In this document: one piece after another, positions 59,982 to 64,000 of the stretch
Layout: the number at the start of each line of letters is the position of its first letter
Position numbering within the stretch: the stretch's first letter is position 1
Assembly (NCBI RefSeq): GCF_023228165.1
Contig: NZ_JALOBS010000014.1
Coordinates: forward strand, 1 to 64,000
Origin: Methylomonas sp.
GTDB taxonomy: Bacteria; Pseudomonadota; Gammaproteobacteria; Methylococcales; Methylomonadaceae
DNA: 64,000 nt
Reading direction: 5' to 3'
Program-made: the position numbers and the translations under genes
The notes under the pieces: model-generated
Seen by the model: the letters and a program-made list of their open reading frames with translations, nothing else
What the model was told of the DNA's origin: nothing
Databases searched by the model: none

Positions 59982-62066
59982 TTACTGGGCAAAGGACTTC
60001 AATAATTCCATCTGCACCTGATACAGTGGCTCATCGCCGGGTTTTGCCCGGGAGTATTGACCATTGCTCTGCAACAACCACGCTTGTGAATTATCTTTCA
60101 GATTGGCATGCAAATCGTTTAAAACCCTGCCGCTGACTTTTTTATCTTCCAGCGGGAAACAGACTTCCACTCTTCGGAACAAGTTACGGTTCATTAAATC
60201 CGCGCTGGAGGCATAAATCGCCCAATCGCCGTTGTTCATGAACGCGTATATACGCGTATGCTCTAAAAATCGGCCCACAATGGAGCGGACTTCAATATTT
60301 TCAGAGACACCGGGGATGCCCGGCCGCAAACAGCATATGCCACGGATGATCAACTTGATTTCCACACCCGCTTGCGATGCGCGGTATAAGGCCTGAATAG
60401 CCTGCTCCTCAACAACGGCATTCACTTTGATGATGATTTTGGCTGGTTTGCCTTTTTTGGCATGATCGATTTCGCGATCTATCATTTTCATCAAACCGGC
60501 GTGCAAGGTAAAGGGCGATTGCAGCAACTTGTTAAGTTTGCTTACTTTACCGAGGCTGGTGAGCTGCATGAAGACTCGGCGCACATCTTCGCTCAATTCT
60601 TTTTCGCAGGTAAACAAACCGTAATCGGTATATAAACGCGCGGTTTTGGGATGATAGTTACCTGTGCCTAAATGTACGTAATTACGGAAGGTGTTACCTT
60701 CCTTGCGCAGCACCATGCACATTTTGGCATGCGTTTTATAACCCACGACGCCATACACTACATGCGCCGCCGCCTCTTGTAACTTGGCGGCCAGACCGAT
60801 ATTGTCCTTTTCGTCAAAGCGGGCTCGCAATTCAATCACCACGGTCACCTCCTTGCCCGCGCGCGCCGCCTTGATCAATGCCGCCACGATAGGTGAGTCG
60901 ACACCGGTGCGATATAACGTTTGTTTAATCGCCAATACATCCGGGTCAGCGGCAGCCTGCCGGACGAAGTCCACCACCGGAGTGAAGGATTCGTAAGGAT
61001 GGTGCAATAAAATATCCTGTCTTCTGATGCAGGCAAAAATATCTTTATATTTTTTTAGCGCAATCGGCAAGCCGGGTTTAAACGGCATGAATTTTAGATC
61101 GGGACGATCAACCATGCTGTAAATAGCTTGAATACGGCTCAGATTGACCGGGCCATTGGCCAGAAATAACCGCTCCGGAGTTAGTTCGAAGCGGGCCAAC
61201 AGAAAACTGACGGTCTCTTCAGGACAGTTAGCGTCAATCTCCAGCCGTACTTCATCGCCGTAGTTACGCATGGCGAGTTCGCCCTCCACCGCCAGCATCA
61301 AATCGTCGATAGCATCGTCATCCACAAAAAAGTCGCTGTTCCGTGTCACCCGGAATTGATAGCAGCCTTTGACTGTCATTCCGTTGAATAACTCGAAAAC
61401 GAATTCATGAATGATGGAAGACAAAAAGACAAAATCGTATGGGCCGCTATCGGTTTCGCTGACTGGAATCTGTACGATGCGCGGCAAAGCCCGCGGCGCT
61501 TGCAACACCGCGCGTCCGCTGTTTCGGCCGAAAGCGTCCTTGCCTGTCAGCGAAATAATGAAATTTAAACTTTTATTCAATATACGCGGAAAGGGATGCG
61601 CGGAATCGAGCCCCACCGGCGTTAGGATAGGCAGTAGTTCTTCATTGAAATATTTTTCCAGCCAAGCTTTTTGTATATCACTCCAACTATCCCGCTTTAA
61701 AAAACGGATATTTTGCGTTTCCAGCGTGGGAATCAATACTTCATTTAAAACCCGGTACTGCTCGGCAACCAGTTCATGGGCTTTGCCGGAGATTTTTTCA
61801 AATTGCTCCTGAATGCTCAAACCGTCGACACTGATAGCCGTGGAGTCCATTTCCGCCATTTGTATCAAGCTGGCAACACGAACTTCGTAAAACTCATCCA
61901 GATTGGAACAGGAAATACATAAATAATTCAGACGCTCCAATAACGGCAGATTTTCATCTAACGCCTGGGCCAAAACGCGACTGTTAAATTCCAATAAACT
62001 TTGTTCTCTATTGATGTACAGCTCCGGGCTGTTCAATGATGGGATGCTCAATTCCGGTGTGTCCAT
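59982..62066 (-). CDS. ppk1: Polyphosphate kinase 1
   Basis: 694 residues. N-terminal helical domain starting NREQSLLEFNSRVL; the catalytic His of YVHLGTGNYHPKTARLYTD and the second conserved His in RFLEHTRIYAF are present. Makes long-chain polyphosphate from ATP. Confidence 0.96.
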   Translation of the reverse strand: MDTPELSIPSLNSPELYINREQSLLEFNSRVLAQALDENLPLLERLNYLCISCSNLDEFYEVRVASLIQMAEMDSTAISVDGLSIQEQFEKISGKAHELVAEQYRVLNEVLIPTLETQNIRFLKRDSWSDIQKAWLEKYFNEELLPILTPVGLDSAHPFPRILNKSLNFIISLTGKDAFGRNSGRAVLQAPRALPRIVQIPVSETDSGPYDFVFLSSIIHEFVFELFNGMTVKGCYQFRVTRNSDFFVDDDAIDDLMLAVEGELAMRNYGDEVRLEIDANCPEETVSFLLARFELTPERLFLANGPVNLSRIQAIYSMVDRPDLKFMPFKPGLPIALKKYKDIFACIRRQDILLHHPYESFTPVVDFVRQAAADPDVLAIKQTLYRTGVDSPIVAALIKAARAGKEVTVVIELRARFDEKDNIGLAAKLQEAAAHVVYGVVGYKTHAKMCMVLRKEGNTFRNYVHLGTGNYHPKTARLYTDYGLFTCEKELSEDVRRVFMQLTSLGKVSKLNKLLQSPFTLHAGLMKMIDREIDHAKKGKPAKIIIKVNAVVEEQAIQALYRASQAGVEIKLIIRGICCLRPGIPGVSENIEVRSIVGRFLEHTRIYAFMNNGDWAIYASSADLMNRNLFRRVEVCFPLEDKKVSGRVLNDLHANLKDNSQAWLLQSNGQYSRAKPGDEPLYQVQMELLKSFAQ

Positions 62067-62203
62067 GTTATAGGTTGGCTGAATGTGACGAAATTCGAAT
62101 TATAGAGCAATTAGCCGATGAGTACTGTTACGGATAGCAAGCGCGCAGCGGATAAAGCGTATTTGATATAATTAGCCACCGTCCATAGAACCCCACACAC
62201 ACC

Positions 62204-63093
62204 ATGATTTTTCCAACAATCGAATCCCAAGTCGGTAACACGCCGTTGGTGCGTTTACAGCGCCTGCCCGGCGAGACGACTAACACTATTTTAGCCAAGC
62301 TGGAAGGTAACAACCCGGCCGGTTCGGTTAAAGACCGTCCGGCACTAAGCATGATCAAACATGCCGAAGCCCGCGGCGAAATCAAGCCCGGCGACCGTTT
62401 GATTGAGGCCACCAGCGGCAATACCGGCATCGCGCTGGCAATGGCAGCCGCGATTAAAGGTTATAAGATGACTTTAATCATGCCTGACAACATGAGCGCG
62501 GAACGCATCGCCTCAATGAAGGCTTATGGCGCCGAAATCATATTGACGCCGGCCCAGGGCAGTATGGAAGCCGCGATTGACTTAGCCCGCGGCATGGAGG
62601 CCGACGGTCAAGGCCGCATACTGGATCAGTTCGCCAATCCGGATAACCCGCGCGCGCATTACGAAGGTACCGGCCCGGAGATATGGCGCGATACCCAAGG
62701 CAAAATCAGCCATTTCGTCAGCGCCATGGGCACTACGGGAACCATCATGGGCACATCCCGCTATCTGAAAGAACAAAATGCCGCCGTCCAAGTAGTCGGC
62801 GTGCAGCCGGAAGGAGCATCGAAAATACCCGGCATCCGCCGTTGGCCCCAGGAATATCTGCCTAAGATTTACGATGCCTATAGAGTCGATCAAATTATCG
62901 AAGTCAATCAACTCGATGCCGAAAATACCACGCGCGCCCTGGCAGCCCAAGAAGGTATTTTTGCCGGGGTGTCATCAGGCGGTGCCGTTTTGCGGCTTTG
63001 CAATTAGCCAAACAAGTACAAAACGCCATTATTGTGGCGATTATTTGCGACCGCGGCGATCGCTATCTGTCCACCGGCGTGTTTCCAACTTAA
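62204..63093 (+). pseudogene. cysM: Cysteine synthase B, frameshifted near the C-terminus
   Basis: The frame from 62204 is a normal CysM (NPAGSVKDRPALSMI with the PLP Lys; TSGNTG) but shifts at SSGGAV, where GTTTTGCG breaks the frame at about 62987-62991 and a premature stop follows at 63007. The expected C-terminus continues in another frame (AALQLAKQVQNAIIVAII to GVFPT) to a stop at 63091-63093. A net loss of one base or gain of two explains it. Real inactivation or sequence error. Confidence 0.9.
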
Positions 63094-63210
63094 AAATCGT
63101 TTTGGCCGGACTGCGCCTAAGCCTTCCGGTCGACTTAATTCCCCGGAATACCGGTCGATTTTATCGCACCTGGTTTATTCCCGGCGTCCCTGTTTTGTTA
63201 ATTTCGCACC

Positions 63211-64000
63211 ATGGCCCATAAGAAAAAATTACCGCTAGACCCCGTTACCGTCACCATAGAGTCGCTGTCGCACGATGGCCGTGGTGTCGCCCATGTCGCA
63301 GGCAAAGTTGTATTCATTGATGAAGCATTACCCGGGGAAACCCTGGAATTCGTATATACCGACAGCCGCAAGGATTATGCGGAAGGCAAGGTGGCAAAAT
63401 TATTAACCCGCTCTGAGCATCGCGTCGATCCTGCCTGTCCGCATTTTGGCGTATGCGGCGGCTGCAGTTTCCAGCATGTCGACGACGGCGAGCAGATCCA
63501 TTTCAAGGAAGCGTTATTGCAGGAGCAATTTCAGCGTATCGGCAAAGTGGCGATTCCGCAAATTTGGGAGGCTCTGACCGGCCCGCACTGGGGCTATCGC
63601 ACCAAAGCCCGCATGGGTGGGAAGTGGGTCGCCAAAAAGGGCAGGGTGCTGGTGGGTTTTCGGGAAAGGCGTAATCCGTTTTTAGCGGAAATCGATAGTT
63701 GTAAAGTCATGCATCCGCTGGTCGGCGAAAAGCTGCTGGCTTTGGGTGAAATGATTGCCGGCCTGGGCATTAAGGATAAAATCCCGCAAATCGAGGTAGC
63801 CATTGGTGACCAAGATGTGGTGTTGGCTTTCCGCGTATTGGAGCCGCCTACCGATGCGGACAAACAGCGTATGCGCGAGTTTGGCGAACAGCATGGACTC
63901 AACATCTGTTTGCAAGCTAAAGGTCCGGATACCATAGTGCCGTTGGACGGTGAAACAGAAGTAATTCCTTGCTATACGCTGGCCGAGCAGGGCATGAAGT
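63211..64000 (+). CDS. rlmD: 23S rRNA (uracil-5-)-methyltransferase RlmD (3' truncated by window end)
   Basis: At least 263 residues without a stop. N-terminal TRAM domain (VTIESLSHDGRGVAHVAGK), the Fe-S Cys cluster CPHFGVCGGC (C76, C82, C85) and further Cys in EIDSCKVMHP, then the beginning of the catalytic domain. RlmD makes m5U1939. Pairing with cysM upstream is common. Confidence 0.93.
   Translation, partial: MAHKKKLPLDPVTVTIESLSHDGRGVAHVAGKVVFIDEALPGETLEFVYTDSRKDYAEGKVAKLLTRSEHRVDPACPHFGVCGGCSFQHVDDGEQIHFKEALLQEQFQRIGKVAIPQIWEALTGPHWGYRTKARMGGKWVAKKGRVLVGFRERRNPFLAEIDSCKVMHPLVGEKLLALGEMIAGLGIKDKIPQIEVAIGDQDVVLAFRVLEPPTDADKQRMREFGEQHGLNICLQAKGPDTIVPLDGETEVIPCYTLAEQGMK

Noticed and set aside
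62874..63238. Two short plus-strand frames at the cysM end
   Set aside because: Off-frame shadows of the shifted cysM 3' end and the gap before rlmD.

Overview
The window looks like the chromosome of a gammaproteobacterium, most plausibly an obligate methanotroph of the Methylococcales (Methylomonas/Methylobacter type). That placement is an inference. It rests on pyruvate phosphate dikinase, a four-gene ABC/beta-propeller set of the kind linked to PQQ-dependent alcohol oxidation, a VPLPA-CTERM protein, a DcaP-like porin, a nor cluster, and a typical gammaproteobacterial core (dksA-gluQ, rpoS, dnaQ, ppk, cysM-rlmD). No methane monooxygenase or methanol dehydrogenase gene lies in the window, and no tRNA, rRNA, CRISPR array or transposase was seen.

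Layout. 0-7 kb: small exported and membrane proteins, then a minus-strand run of a divergent LigA-like protein, thiD, thiE and dodecin. 7-12 kb: a candidate FNR-type promoter driving a very short terminated transcript, zur, a haem-sensing diguanylate cyclase, and ppdK. 12-19.7 kb is accessory: a metallopeptidase/lipoprotein pair, ygiQ with a spermidine-synthase-like gene, a beta-helix protein, and a Tae4 amidase effector overlapping a probable immunity protein. 19.8-24 kb: a Ser/Thr kinase with a periplasmic sensor, an unknown protein and an amine oxidase. 24.4-29.5 kb: an exported protein/DUF2760/Hsp70 module, an OmpA-like lipoprotein with a Q/Y/P-rich tail, and MOSC and PilZ proteins. 29.7-33.6 kb: the PQQ-associated ABC operon. 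33.6-35.2 kb is a repeat-rich scar that duplicates the 3' end of the permease. 35-41 kb: penicillin acylase, a KTSC protein, and norC-norB with a divergent nsrR and operator-like sites. 41-49 kb: EamA, a frameshifted acs, an unknown membrane protein, gluQ-dksA, an aminotransferase, rhodanese and DUF3581. 49.6-57.8 kb: a giant PilZ/DUF1631/GGDEF/EAL protein, cytochrome c', porin, moeA-mobB and a J-domain protein. 57.9-64 kb: rpoS, dnaQ-ppk, a frameshifted cysM, and rlmD running off the end.

The features cohere around respiratory and stress adaptation: oxygen or NO responses (nor/nsrR, the FNR-type box), c-di-GMP signalling (three proteins), rpoS/ppk/dksA stringent and stationary-phase control, and interbacterial competition (Tae4, perhaps the metallopeptidase). 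The acs and cysM frames are both broken by one- or two-base changes at short homopolymers, and gluQ lacks a normal start next to a C7 run, so sequence error is a live explanation for all three.
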